Shown here: positions 8,737 to 17,774 of the stretch, one piece after another
Layout of the letters: every line of letters begins with the position of its first letter
Position numbering within the stretch: position 1 is the stretch's first letter
Notes under the pieces: generated by a model
Told to the model about the DNA's origin: nothing
What the model saw: the letters and a program-made list of their open reading frames with translations, nothing else
Database searches by the model: none
Position numbers and translations under genes: made by a program
Source of the DNA: Atlantibacter subterraneus
Lineage (GTDB): Bacteria > Pseudomonadota > Gammaproteobacteria > Enterobacterales > Enterobacteriaceae
Length of the DNA: 64,000 bases
Assembly: GCF_007570865.1 (NCBI RefSeq)
Contig: NZ_VLPS01000010.1
Location: 153,947 to 217,946 of the forward strand
Reading direction: 5' to 3'

Positions 8737-10170
8737 ATGATGCAAGACGCGGTTCTGGTGCTCGACTGTGGTGCCACCAACGTGCGGGCGATTGCGGTAG
8801 ATAACCGGGGGCAAATTCTGGCCAAGGGCGTGGTCGCCAATGCCAGCGAGCCCGCCGCCGAAGATCCCGCCTGGCATAACTGGTCCCTCGATCATATTCT
8901 TCAGCGGTTTCAGCAATGCTGCCAGCAAATCGCCCCGCAGCTGGCCGGGCTGAATCTGCGCGCCATGACCGTCACCACCTTTGGTGTGGACGGCGCGCTA
9001 ACCGACGCTCAGGGCAAGCTGCTGTATCCGATAATCAGCTGGAAATGCCCGCGTACCGTGCCGGTGATGAATGACATTGCGCGAATCATTGATCCGCATA
9101 CCCTTCAGCAAATTTCCGGCATCGGGCAGTTCAGCTTCAATACGCTGTATAAGCTGCTTTGGCTTAAGCACAACCAGCCGCAGGCGCTGGAAAACGCCCA
9201 TGCCTGGCTGTTTATCTCCTCGCTGATTAACCAACGCCTGACCGGTGAATTCACCACCGACCGCACCATGGCGGGCACCAGTCAACTGATAGATTTGCAT
9301 ACCGGCGAGTTTAGCGACGTGATATTACAGCGGGCGGGCATCCCGGCGCGGCTGTTCCCGCGCCAGGTTGCGCCGGGTGACGTGGTGGGCGAACTGCGCC
9401 CGCAGATGGCGGATTTTCTCGGCATTCGCCCCGGTATTCCGGTGATTGCCGCCGGGCACGATACGCAGTTCGCGCTGTTTGGCTCCGGTGCGGGGCTGGG
9501 CGAGCCGGTGCTGTCTTCCGGCACATGGGAAATCCTGATGGTGCGCAGCGCGCAAATTAATACCGCTTTACTGCCGCAGTACCCGGGCTCCACCTGCGAG
9601 CTGGATAGCCATCCGGCGTGGTTTAACCCCGGCCTGCAGTGGCTGGCGTCGGGCGTGCTGGAATGGGTGCGTAAAAGCTGGTGGCCGCAAGGCGAGGGTG
9701 CGGTGGTGTATCAGCAGATGATGACGGAAGCGGCGGTATTACCGCCGGGCGCGCAGGGCGTCACCATGCAGGGCAATCTGCTGGAGGGCAGCGACTCCGG
9801 TTGGCGCGGCGTGACCCTGAACACCACCCGCGGCCATTTTTACCGGGCAGCGCTGGAGAATCTCACCTGGCAACTGAAAAACAATCTCCAGGTGCTGGAA
9901 ACCCTCGGCGGCTTTCGCGCGCGGGAGCTGCTGCTGGTAGGCGGCGGCAGCCGCAATATGCTATGGAACCAAATGAAAGCCGATATTCTCGAGCTGCCCA
10001 TTAAAATACTCAGTGAAGCAGAAACCACGGTGGTGGGCGCGGCGCTGTACGCCTGGGCGGGCTGCGGCGAGTTTGCCAGTGCGGATGCGGCGCGCGCCAG
10101 CCTGGAATGGAGTTATCGCACCCTCTGGCCTGGCGAGCAGCGCGATCTGTGGAAAACCCTAAGGAGCTAA
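8737..10170 (+). CDS. fucK: L-fuculokinase FucK
   Basis: FGGY-family kinase that phosphorylates L-fuculose at C1 using ATP. The N-terminal phosphate-binding segment [16 protein letters not shown], the body segments [22 protein letters not shown] and [11 protein letters not shown], and the C-terminal [14 protein letters not shown] all match E. coli FucK closely. Two tandem ATGs (8737 and 8740) follow an AGGAG; I use 8737, but 8740 has slightly better spacing. About 477 residues, as for the family. fucU begins 2 bp after the stop. Confidence 0.95.
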   Translation: MMQDAVLVLDCGATNVRAIAVDNRGQILAKGVVANASEPAAEDPAWHNWSLDHILQRFQQCCQQIAPQLAGLNLRAMTVTTFGVDGALTDAQGKLLYPIISWKCPRTVPVMNDIARIIDPHTLQQISGIGQFSFNTLYKLLWLKHNQPQALENAHAWLFISSLINQRLTGEFTTDRTMAGTSQLIDLHTGEFSDVILQRAGIPARLFPRQVAPGDVVGELRPQMADFLGIRPGIPVIAAGHDTQFALFGSGAGLGEPVLSSGTWEILMVRSAQINTALLPQYPGSTCELDSHPAWFNPGLQWLASGVLEWVRKSWWPQGEGAVVYQQMMTEAAVLPPGAQGVTMQGNLLEGSDSGWRGVTLNTTRGHFYRAALENLTWQLKNNLQVLETLGGFRARELLLVGGGSRNMLWNQMKADILELPIKILSEAETTVVGAALYAWAGCGEFASADAARASLEWSYRTLWPGEQRDLWKTLRS

Positions 10171-10172
10171 TC

Positions 10173-10601
10173 ATGCTAAAAACCATATCGCCGTTAATCT
10201 CTCCGGATCTGCTGAAAGTGCTGGCGGAGATGGGCCATGGTGATGAGATTATTTTTGCCGATGCCCACTTCCCGGCACACAGCCTCGGGCCGCAGACGCT
10301 GCGCGCCGACGGCTCGACGGTGAGCGAGCTATTGGCCGCCGTGATCCCGCTGTTTGAGCTCGACAGCTACGCGCCACCGCTGGCGATGATGGCACCGGTA
10401 GAGGGCGATGAACTCGATCCTGCCGTGGAAGCCCGCTATCGCGAGGCGCTGTTCAACGGCCAGCCGGGGCCGGAAATCGAGCGTATCGATCGTTACGCGT
10501 TTTACGACCGGGCCCGCAAGGCGTATGCCATCGTGGTGACGCGGGAATGCGCGAAGTACGGCAATATTTTGCTCAAGAAAGGCGTCACTCCGCTCAAATA
10601 A
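10173..10601 (+). CDS. fucU: L-fucose mutarotase FucU
   Basis: Small RbsD/FucU-family enzyme (142 residues) that interconverts alpha and beta L-fucose so that the isomerase receives its preferred anomer. Family segments: [30 protein letters not shown], and the C-terminal [13 protein letters not shown]. The start MLKTISP is chosen because AAGGAG precedes it and the protein then matches FucU length; a longer in-frame extension overlaps fucK and lacks homology. A paralogue with very similar signature segments is encoded at 37230-37655 in a different sugar operon. Confidence 0.95.
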   Translation: MLKTISPLISPDLLKVLAEMGHGDEIIFADAHFPAHSLGPQTLRADGSTVSELLAAVIPLFELDSYAPPLAMMAPVEGDELDPAVEARYREALFNGQPGPEIERIDRYAFYDRARKAYAIVVTRECAKYGNILLKKGVTPLK

Positions 10602-10625
10602 TCACCATCATTGATGACCTGTCAC

Positions 10626-10649
10626 TTGCGCCAGGATAAGCTGGCGCAA
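10626..10649. terminator. Hairpin downstream of fucU
   Basis: Perfect 9-bp stem TTGCGCCAG / CTGGCGCAA with a 6-nt loop, 25 bp after the fucU stop. No U-tract follows, so it is either a weak or Rho-assisted terminator or an mRNA 3' stabiliser. Confidence 0.5.
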
Positions 10650-10666
10650 CACGGGTTTACCCGCGC

Positions 10667-10718
10667 AATTGTCATTCAGACTATTCATAGTCAAATCGAC
10701 ACTATTAAAATGACAATT
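10667..10718. repeat. Long-spaced inverted repeat upstream of yeaR
   Basis: Perfect 10-bp arms AATTGTCATT and AATGACAATT separated by 32 bp, ending about 100 bp upstream of yeaR. The arms could be two regulator half-sites or a paired upstream activator element. I do not recognise the motif. Confidence 0.45.
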
Positions 10719-10770
10719 TTTCTCATCTGTATTTTTTAGTTAGTTGATTTTGTTGGTTTTTATTTTTGGC

Positions 10771-10790
10771 ATGGAAGATGCAGAGCAAAG
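10771..10790. promoter_or_regulatory. Possible NsrR half-site upstream of yeaR
   Basis: AAGATGCAGAG (10775-10785) matches 8 of 11 positions of the NsrR half-site AAGATGCATTT. Both downstream genes are NsrR/nitrosative-stress genes in E. coli, which gives the weak match some credibility. Confidence 0.3.
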
Positions 10791-10820
10791 TTAAATAACT
10801 TAACTTTTGAGGTAAGACTC

Positions 10821-11180
10821 ATGGCACATCGCATTCCTGCAGAATATAAACACACCCGTTCTACCGCTTTCTTTGACAGTTCTACGGTTCCCCAGGCGCT
10901 GTTAACCCATCACAACACCAAAAAAGATGTCTATGGTCGCCTTTCCGTTATGCGCGGCGCGGTAAAATATATCGGTTTTAAAAACGAGCACGACCAGACG
11001 CCGGAAATTGAAGTTATTATTAATGAAGGGCAGTTTGGCGTTAGCCCGCCGCAGTACTGGCATCGCATTGAGCTGCTGACGCCGGACACCTATTTCAACA
11101 TCGACTTTTTCGCCGCCCCGGATGCCGAGCTGGATGGCAAAGGGTTTGGCCAGGTGGTGCAGACCAAAAGCAGCAACTGA
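10821..11180 (+). CDS. yeaR: YeaR-like DUF1971 protein
   Basis: Small cupin-like protein (119 residues, the same length as E. coli YeaR) of the DUF1971 / TehB-like N-terminal family. Matching segments include HTRSTAFF, RLSVMRGAVKYIGF, GQFGVSPPQYWHRIE and TYFNIDFFAAPDA. E. coli yeaR is induced by nitrate and nitric oxide and contributes to nitrosative stress tolerance; the biochemical activity is not established. GAGGTAAGACTC precedes the ATG. It is followed 12 bp later by a ygbA homologue, so the two probably form one operon joining genes that are separate in E. coli. Confidence 0.85.
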   Translation: MAHRIPAEYKHTRSTAFFDSSTVPQALLTHHNTKKDVYGRLSVMRGAVKYIGFKNEHDQTPEIEVIINEGQFGVSPPQYWHRIELLTPDTYFNIDFFAAPDAELDGKGFGQVVQTKSSN

Positions 11181-11192
11181 CAGGAGAACATC

Positions 11193-11531
11193 ATGGGTGC
11201 GCGCCTCGATCGTGAAAAGCTCACTATCCAGAAAATGATTGCGCTGTATCAGCGCAAAAGCCCGCAGGCGCTGGCGGAGCCCGCCCATTATCAGGCGCTG
11301 TATGACTATGCCATGAAGCGCCTTGATAAATGCGTCTTTGGGGATAACAAGCCCGCCTGCCGCCAGTGCCCGATCCACTGTTATCAACCCGCCAAACGGG
11401 AAGAGATGAAGCAAATTATGCGCTGGGCGGGGCCGAAGATGTTATGGCGGCATCCGATTTTGACTCTCCATCATCTGATTGACGATCGCGCACCGGTGCC
11501 GGAAATTCCCGAAAAGTATCGCAAAAAGTAA
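11193..11531 (+). CDS. ygbA: YgbA-like nitrous oxide-stimulated promoter protein
   Basis: Protein of 112 residues belonging to the YgbA family (named for nitric-oxide-responsive expression). It contains a conserved cysteine cluster FGDNKPACRQCPIHCYQP that could bind metal or an iron-sulfur cofactor, and family segments YDYAMKRLDKCVFG and MRWAGPKMLWRHP. E. coli ygbA is NsrR-controlled and is associated with recovery from nitrosative stress. CAGGAG precedes the ATG. Co-transcribed with yeaR; both may use the upstream NsrR-like half-site. Confidence 0.85.
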   Translation: MGARLDREKLTIQKMIALYQRKSPQALAEPAHYQALYDYAMKRLDKCVFGDNKPACRQCPIHCYQPAKREEMKQIMRWAGPKMLWRHPILTLHHLIDDRAPVPEIPEKYRKK

Positions 11532-12060
11532 GCGGCTTGCCGCTGCTTACCTGCGATGTGTTTTAGGTGCTATACCAATGTTTACAGTAAAGAACGTTAT
11601 ACGCGTATAGCATCTTTACTAATGTTCAATTAATTAACGACACCAGCCCCTTATTCCCCCATACAGGTTTAGCCTGCCATTATCCCTTCAAAAATATTAT
11701 CTGTGTTTATTGAAGTTAATAGTAATGTCGCTGGTTTTTTTAATTGGATTTATATCCGGAAGTAAAAAATTAATTTCTCTTTTATCAGAAAGAGGTCAAT
11801 TAATGATACGGGTTTATTCTTAAAATATATGGATGTGACTAACGTATTTTATAATATTGAATTTCAGAAAGGAAAGTAAATTTATATCGCTTGTGCACAA
11901 ATACACACTAACTCTCATAGATATTGAAACCAGAGTTATTAATATATACCCGCCGGTAAACTTTGGCGATTAATAATTGAGAATTAATGTATGGCATAAC
12001 GCTTTAGCATTAACAAATTAATCATCTATAACTATCGAATTAAAACAGTAAGGATACATC
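11532..12060. other. AT-rich leader between ygbA and fimbrial operon 1
   Basis: 529 bp without a credible gene. Base composition drops sharply from about 11640 on, in step with the AT-rich fimbrial operon that follows. The only strong structure I see is the interrupted palindrome at 11586-11620. No inverted repeats resembling an invertible fim switch or recombinase gene were found. Confidence 0.6.
11586..11620. repeat. Nested palindrome downstream of ygbA
   Basis: Outer 8-bp arms AGTAAAGA / TCTTTACT enclose a perfect 12-bp palindrome TATACGCGTATA (11598-11609). It could be a terminator without a U-tract, a cruciform, or an operator for the fimbrial operon. Confidence 0.45.
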
Positions 12061-12639
12061 ATGAAAAAACTGACATTAGTGGCGCTGACTGCTTTTGCGG
12101 CAATATCTTCTTTCACCGCAGAGGCAAAGGATGGGCAATTCCACTTCAGAGGGCAAATTACTACCGCACCCTGCGGTGTGATTGTTCCTAATGGTGGCTA
12201 TGTTCAAATGAATGAGTGGGCGACCAGTGAATTAAAACAGGATACTGCGACTACCCTGCAAGGCCGTTCCGTGCCTTTTTCTATTCAACTGGTTGATTGT
12301 GATACTAGCGTAACCACAAAAACCGTTACCACAACGTTTACCGGCCCTCTGGCTGGCATTAATGGCGCATTCGCGGTATCCAGTCTGGGCAACGATTCCC
12401 AGTTCGGCGGCGATAACCGTCAGGCTGGCCAGCCGGCAACCGCGACTGGCGTTGGTTTGAAACTCTTTAATGCAGATAACACTGCGTTGAATGCCGGTGC
12501 AGCATCAACGGCAGTCACCTTTACGCCTCAAACAACATTGAGCTTCCAGGCGGCCTACGTCTATACCGGTGCCAGCGCTTCTGCAGCAACCGCGGGTTAC
12601 GCCGACTCTGACGTGGATTTTACGCTTAATTATCTGTAA
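12061..12639 (+). CDS. Fimbrial major subunit, chaperone-usher family (operon 1)
   Basis: Secreted pilin of 192 residues with a signal peptide ending FTAEA-K. Pilin hallmarks are the early cysteine in GQITTAPCGVIVPN, the second cysteine in IQLVDCDTS, and a C-terminal beta-strand ending VDFTLNYL with a penultimate tyrosine. It assembles by donor-strand exchange with help from the chaperone encoded next. The ATG follows an AAGGATACATC ribosome site. First gene of an AT-rich operon. The particular fimbrial type (F1C/type 1-like) is not resolved. Confidence 0.88.
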   Translation: MKKLTLVALTAFAAISSFTAEAKDGQFHFRGQITTAPCGVIVPNGGYVQMNEWATSELKQDTATTLQGRSVPFSIQLVDCDTSVTTKTVTTTFTGPLAGINGAFAVSSLGNDSQFGGDNRQAGQPATATGVGLKLFNADNTALNAGAASTAVTFTPQTTLSFQAAYVYTGASASAATAGYADSDVDFTLNYL

Positions 12640-12705
12640 TACCGCAATAAGCCGGGGGAATACTCTTCCCCTGGCGCTAATAATTTATCAGACAAGGGAA
12701 TGAAA

Positions 12706-13422
12706 ATGATAAAAGTTAAGCCGCTTCTTGGTGTGGCTTTGCTATTTATAGCAAATCATGCGTTAGCTGATGAAAAGAGTGAGTCTGCGGGCAGTTTAAG
12801 CATGGGAGCTACGCGCGTCATTTATCGGGCACAGGAAAAAGAAGCTGCAATGCCGATAATGAACCATACGCATTTAACTTATCTCATTCAGTCCTGGATT
12901 GAAGATAAAAATGGTATCCGCGCTAAAGAGTTTGTCGTTACGCCCCCGCTGTTTCAATTAAAATCACAGAAAAATAGCCAATTAAGAATGGTCGCGGTTG
13001 GTAATTTGCCGCAGGACCGGGAGTCTGTTTACTACTTAATCAGTAAAGCAATTCCCCCGACGCCGGAAGAGAATAAAAACATGCTGCAGTTAGCTATCAA
13101 GACGCGCATGAAACTGTTCTATCGCCCTGAAGGGCTACAGGGAAGCCCGGAACAGAGCGCGGTGTCGTTAATATGGCAGTGCAATAACGACAATATAAAA
13201 ATTATTAATAACAGTGATTACTCCGTGGTAATAGCAAAACTGGCGACAGCTGCGAAAAGTGTAACAACTGACAAAGTAATGGATTTGATTAAAGGTGGAT
13301 TAGTGCCAGCTAAGGATAGTGTAACAGTTAAATTCATATGTCAGTCGAACAGCCAGATCCGTTACGCTGTTATGAATGATTTTGGTGGGATTACAGACAA
13401 TTTAACGGCAACCCTACAATAA
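12706..13422 (+). CDS. Periplasmic fimbrial chaperone (operon 1)
   Basis: PapD/FimC-type chaperone that caps pilin subunits in the periplasm. Signal peptide IKVKPLLGVALLFIANHALA, followed by the first immunoglobulin-like domain with the G1-strand family motif (TRMKLFYRPEGLQ) and the entry segment MGATRVIYRAQEKEA. I prefer the ATG at 12706 (6 nt after AAGGGA) over the one at 12700, which sits on the ribosome site. Ends with NDFGGITDNLTATLQ, matching the family C-terminus. Co-transcribed with the usher 15 bp downstream. Confidence 0.88.
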   Translation: MIKVKPLLGVALLFIANHALADEKSESAGSLSMGATRVIYRAQEKEAAMPIMNHTHLTYLIQSWIEDKNGIRAKEFVVTPPLFQLKSQKNSQLRMVAVGNLPQDRESVYYLISKAIPPTPEENKNMLQLAIKTRMKLFYRPEGLQGSPEQSAVSLIWQCNNDNIKIINNSDYSVVIAKLATAAKSVTTDKVMDLIKGGLVPAKDSVTVKFICQSNSQIRYAVMNDFGGITDNLTATLQ

Positions 13423-13436
13423 TATTTCAGGAATAC

Positions 13437-16012
13437 ATGGAGCTTCATGTAATCAGAACGATGACAAATATAATTCCCAAGTATACCAGGGCGATTTTTC
13501 ACATTCTCTTTATCGGTAGTCTGACTTGTAAAGCAGAAGCTGAGCAATTCAGGTATAGTTCGAGGTTTTTGGAAAATATGTCCGGGAATGAAGCTGCCAG
13601 CCTGGCGTTGTTATCAGATGATAGTGCACAGTTGCCGGGTAATTACCGAGTAACAATCTATTTAAATGGTAAGCCGGTCGAGACAATTGGTAAAAAGAAT
13701 ATTGAATTTTCGTATGCGCCTGATGGATCAGAAAAGGCTGGAAAAAAACTATTCCCGTGTGTCAATTATACGTTGCTGAAGCAGTTAGGGGTGATGATAA
13801 GTAAATACCCTGAGATCGCTAAATTCAATGACGACGAAAATACTTGCATCGCTTACAATAAAATCATTGCGGATGCCTCAGCTACCTTTCATTTTGAAGA
13901 CCAAATATTAGACATCAGTATTCCACAGATTGCGCTGGATAATAAGCCGAGAGGATATATTGATCCGTCATTATGGGATGAAGGCATTGCTGCACTTTTT
14001 ACCAGCTACAATTTTACCGGAAGCCAATACTCAGGCGATAAGTCATCTGGAATGGATGGGGAAAATAATAATTACTATCTTAATATGCGCAATGGCCTCA
14101 ATCTCGGTGCCTGGCGTTTACGCAATTATTCGACATGGCAAAAAAGCAATGAGCAGAAAAGCAGTTATGACAGCATTAATAGCTATTTGCAGCGTGATAT
14201 AACGCCATTACGGTCGTCTTTTATAATGGGGCAATATAATTCGCCTTCTGCAATATTTAACAGTGTGCAATACAAGGGTATTCAGCTATCCAGTGATGAT
14301 GACATGTATCCTGACAGCGAACGAGGGTTTGCGCCGACAATCAGGGGGATCGCACAATCCAATGCGCAGGTTACCGTTAAACAAGGCGGATACACGATTT
14401 ATCAAGCTAACGTTGGCGCGGGTGCATTTGAGATAAACGATCTTTATCCCTCATCGGGCGGCGGCAATCTGGATGTCATCATTAAAGAGGCTGATGGTAC
14501 CGAAAGAAAATTTACCCAGCCTTTTGCATCCATCCCTGCGCTGATTCGTGAAAAGCATATACGCTATTCTGTTGTGCTCGGCGAGTACCGCAGCAACTAT
14601 CAAGGCGATCGGCCAAAGTTTGTTCAGCAAGAGCTATTCTGGGGCCTGAAACATGGCATCACCGTTTATGAGGGCATGCAGCTGGCTGAGCGCTACAAGG
14701 CCGTGGCGCTGGGTATTAGTTCGAATCTGGGCCTGTTAGGGGCGCTGTCGGTTGATGCAACCTGGGCAAAAACACTATTCAAAAATAGTGCAGAATATAC
14801 CGGGCAATCGTATCGTTTTCTGTATGCCAAAACATTTCCTGGACAGGAACAAATTTGCAGATCCTTGGTTATCGCTATTCGACGAAAAATTTTTATACCC
14901 TACAAGAATCAGCGGAATATGACAGTGCTGATAGCAGTTATTATCAGGATAATTATCATTTAAGAAGCCAGTTGCAGGGGAATATCACCCAGAATTTTAA
15001 TGATATTGGTTCAATTTATTTAAATTTTAATCGCCAGCAATACTGGAACAACAAAACGCAAGATCTGTTTCAGATGGGGTGGAATTCATATATCAAAAAT
15101 ATTTCCTATGGTTTGTCGTACAGCTATAGCAAATCAAATGATTACGATCGTTCAGACAATATCTTCTCTTTTGAAGTCAGTATTCCTACCAGCATTTTAT
15201 TAGCCAATTCCTATACGTCTTATAATATGAGTACCAATCATGGTCAAACCCGCCAACAGATTAGCGTTGGGGGAACGACAAATGATAACAGCGTCAATTA
15301 TAACGTACAGCAAACTTATATTAATGACGATCCGGGATATGGTGGGTATGCATCACTTGGCTATACCGGCTCAGCTCTGAATGCCAGTGCCGGTTATGGT
15401 TATGATGCCCATACACATAATTATAATTATAACCTTGAAGGAAGCATAATGGCCCATAGCGGTGGTATAACCCTGGGACAACCGCTTAATGAAAGCAATA
15501 ATATTCTGGTTCACACCCCTGATGCTGCTGACGTAATGATTATTAATGGTACGAATATTCATACTGACAGATTTGGTTATGCGGTTGTTCCAGGATCGGC
15601 TTCTTACCGTATGACTAATATCACGTTGGATACCCGAGGATTAAACGAAAAAATCGACATACTTGAGTCCCAGAAGCAGGCTATTCCAACAAAAGGCGCA
15701 ATTGCCTATGTTGAATTTCCAACGCGAATCGGGAATCGGGTGCTCATGACATTATTGTATAAAAATAAGCCCTTGCCTTTTGGTGCCATCGTTACATTAG
15801 AAAATGATACAGCAAAGGAACCGCTATCTTCCGTAGTCGGCGATGATGGGCAGGTATGGCTAACCGGTTTGCAAGAAAAGGGCGCGTTATCCGCTCAGTG
15901 GGGAGGAAGCGCAGCGGAAAAATGTCGGGCACCTTACGATCTCCAACTGTCGTTAGCGAAAGAACAATCGCAGCAAACCACATTTATTAGTAAAACTCAG
16001 GAGTGTCTCTGA
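13437..16012 (+). pseudogene. Outer-membrane fimbrial usher, frameshifted (operon 1)
   Basis: FimD-type usher split by one frameshift. The first part (13437 to about 14840) carries the signal peptide, the N-terminal domain (FNDDENTCIAYN), and barrel and plug segments (YTIYQANVGAGAFEINDLYPSSGGGNL is a family motif, about residue 320). The frame then goes astray near 14838-14848 after YAKTFPG. The family continuation GTNLQILGYRYST resumes in another frame and runs to 16012 with the normal C-terminal domain. One missing base restores a protein of about 858 residues, the usual usher length. No long homopolymer is present, so either a true mutation or an assembly error is possible. The start may instead be the internal ATG at 13461. 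Confidence 0.85.
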
Positions 16013-16014
16013 AG

Positions 16015-17067
16015 ATGTTTAGAAAATTAACGGGTTTAATTATCACTATTACATCTTTATATTTCAGCTATTCTGCCCCGAGTCAGGCTGAACCCTGCGC
16101 GCCGGTGGGAAGTATTCTTGGCGGAGGAGCGAATCAATATACTGTCGATTATGATGTTAATGCCACTGATTTCTGGAACCAGCCTGGTTTTTACAGCGGT
16201 GCCCAAAACTGGGGAGCGAATGCTAACATTACTTGCAGTTGCGTTACCCGCGCCAGCTCGCGTTATTACCGCACGGTGGCTGTGTTGCCACCCAGTACCG
16301 GTAGCCATCCGCAAGCACCGTCAGGGCTAAAATGGTATAAATTAAACAGCTATGTCGATATGGCGCTTCAATTACGTAATTTGCCTGGTAACCCTTCAGC
16401 GCCCTTTGATAATGTGCAAGCTAACACCAGTACCAGTTGCAATACCCCGGTTTCTGACAGCGCAATGGGGCAGGGCACATTCTATTTTTATATTATGAAG
16501 CCGTTTGTGGGGGCTATGCATGTCGTCACGCCGCTGTTTGCTACTTATGTCTCCACCACGTCCGGGCAATTCAGTAATAAGCCCGAATTTATGATTTATG
16601 TAAATTCGATGGTACACAGCAATAATACCTGCGATGTGATTAACGACGCCGGCACGCCCTGGAACCCTGTTGTTATTAATTACGATTCGATTGTCTCTTC
16701 AGATTTCACTGGTATTCCTGGCCAGCCGCCGGTTGGGTTTAACAAAAAAGAAACGCGATTGAAATTCAAATGTACCGGAATTGATCCGGCGCAGGCGTTA
16801 GTGGTTCGAATGCAAACCACGCCAGATCTCACTAACCCTAAAATTCTTCAGTCCGATAACCTTGATATTGGCATCATGATTGAGAACAAAAATGGCGTTG
16901 TTATCGACCCGAATCTTATTCCGTTTGAATTAACCTGCGATGACTGTACTAATGCAATAACCACGCGGTCTTTTCAGTTTACATCTTACCCGGTAAGTAC
17001 TGCCAACAATTTGCCTGCGCCTGGAAAGTTTACCGCCAGAGCAAATTTATATGTTGAGTTTCCATAG
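16015..17067 (+). CDS. Fimbrial tip adhesin (operon 1)
   Basis: Two-domain adhesin candidate of about 350 residues: signal peptide (ends PSQA-E), a cysteine-containing lectin-like N-terminal part, and a C-terminal pilin-like domain ending FTARANLYVEFP. It carries several cysteines (EPCAPVG, NITCSCVTR, NTSCNTPV, NNTCDVI, FKCTG, LTCDDCTN), more than usual for FimH. The ATG at 16015 is used because CAGGAG lies 11 nt upstream; it starts 2 bp after the usher stop. Its gene precedes the minor subunit, as in operon 2. Ligand unknown. Confidence 0.75.
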   Translation: MFRKLTGLIITITSLYFSYSAPSQAEPCAPVGSILGGGANQYTVDYDVNATDFWNQPGFYSGAQNWGANANITCSCVTRASSRYYRTVAVLPPSTGSHPQAPSGLKWYKLNSYVDMALQLRNLPGNPSAPFDNVQANTSTSCNTPVSDSAMGQGTFYFYIMKPFVGAMHVVTPLFATYVSTTSGQFSNKPEFMIYVNSMVHSNNTCDVINDAGTPWNPVVINYDSIVSSDFTGIPGQPPVGFNKKETRLKFKCTGIDPAQALVVRMQTTPDLTNPKILQSDNLDIGIMIENKNGVVIDPNLIPFELTCDDCTNAITTRSFQFTSYPVSTANNLPAPGKFTARANLYVEFP

Positions 17068-17113
17068 CAGGGAACAGAGAAACGTTAAGCCTGGTGCAAG
17101 AACAGGAGGCCGC

Positions 17114-17650
17114 ATGAATGCACTCAATTTATGGCGAGGCGCTGGCTTTTTATTATTAATGAGCCCTGCCTTGGCGTGGGCCAACGGCGAAGAGATACAG
17201 TTTACCGGCACCGTATTGGCAGGGTCCTGTCAGGTTACCGTTCCCGATATTGAGTTGGGCAGCGTATTAGTAAGCAGTTTTTCCGGGAAGGGCAGCGACT
17301 CATCAACCGTGGTCGCCTGGCAAATTACGCTAAGCGGGTGTCAAGGGATAATAGAAACCGTGAATGTCTCGCTTTCAGGCGCGGCAGATGCGGCTTTCCT
17401 GGATTATTTCGCCGTAACAGAACCGACAAACACCCATGCTAGCGGCGTCGCGCTTAAAATTATGACTGACGAACCGGCTGCAAAAGTACAGAAACCTGAC
17501 AAGAGCGTTATTCAGTGGCCCTGGGCCGCGATTAAAACCGGCAGCGACAGCGCCGTGATGCGTTACACCGCCAGGTATGTACAAACTGAAGATACCATTA
17601 CCACCGGTGAGGCAGACGGAGTAATCAATTACACCATCGATTATTTGTAA
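17114..17650 (+). CDS. Minor fimbrial subunit (operon 1)
   Basis: Pilin-like protein of 178 residues with signal peptide ALAWA-N, two conserved cysteines (LAGSCQVTVPD and ITLSGCQGII), and the C-terminal strand VINYTIDYL with a penultimate tyrosine. It probably serves as adaptor or terminator subunit. The ATG follows AGGAGGCCGC. Last gene of the operon. It could alternatively be a second major pilin, but its position after the adhesin argues for a minor role. Confidence 0.8.
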   Translation: MNALNLWRGAGFLLLMSPALAWANGEEIQFTGTVLAGSCQVTVPDIELGSVLVSSFSGKGSDSSTVVAWQITLSGCQGIIETVNVSLSGAADAAFLDYFAVTEPTNTHASGVALKIMTDEPAAKVQKPDKSVIQWPWAAIKTGSDSAVMRYTARYVQTEDTITTGEADGVINYTIDYL

Positions 17651-17774
17651 TGGCTGGCGCGAAAATAAATGATGTGCCTGAGGCATTCATTGCGTTTTCA
17701 AATTACGGACAAGGATAATCTTTTGGAGCGTAAATGATGAAACCCGTTTTAGCCATTCGCAAACGCGTTAAACC

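Noticed and set aside
14855..16012. Separate gene for the second half of the fimbrial usher
   Set aside because: It lacks a ribosome site and signal peptide and continues the usher alignment; better explained as one frameshifted usher gene.
12061..17650. Phase-variable fim switch controlling either fimbrial operon
   Set aside because: No paired short inverted repeats flanking a promoter segment and no fimB/fimE-like recombinase gene were found next to either operon.
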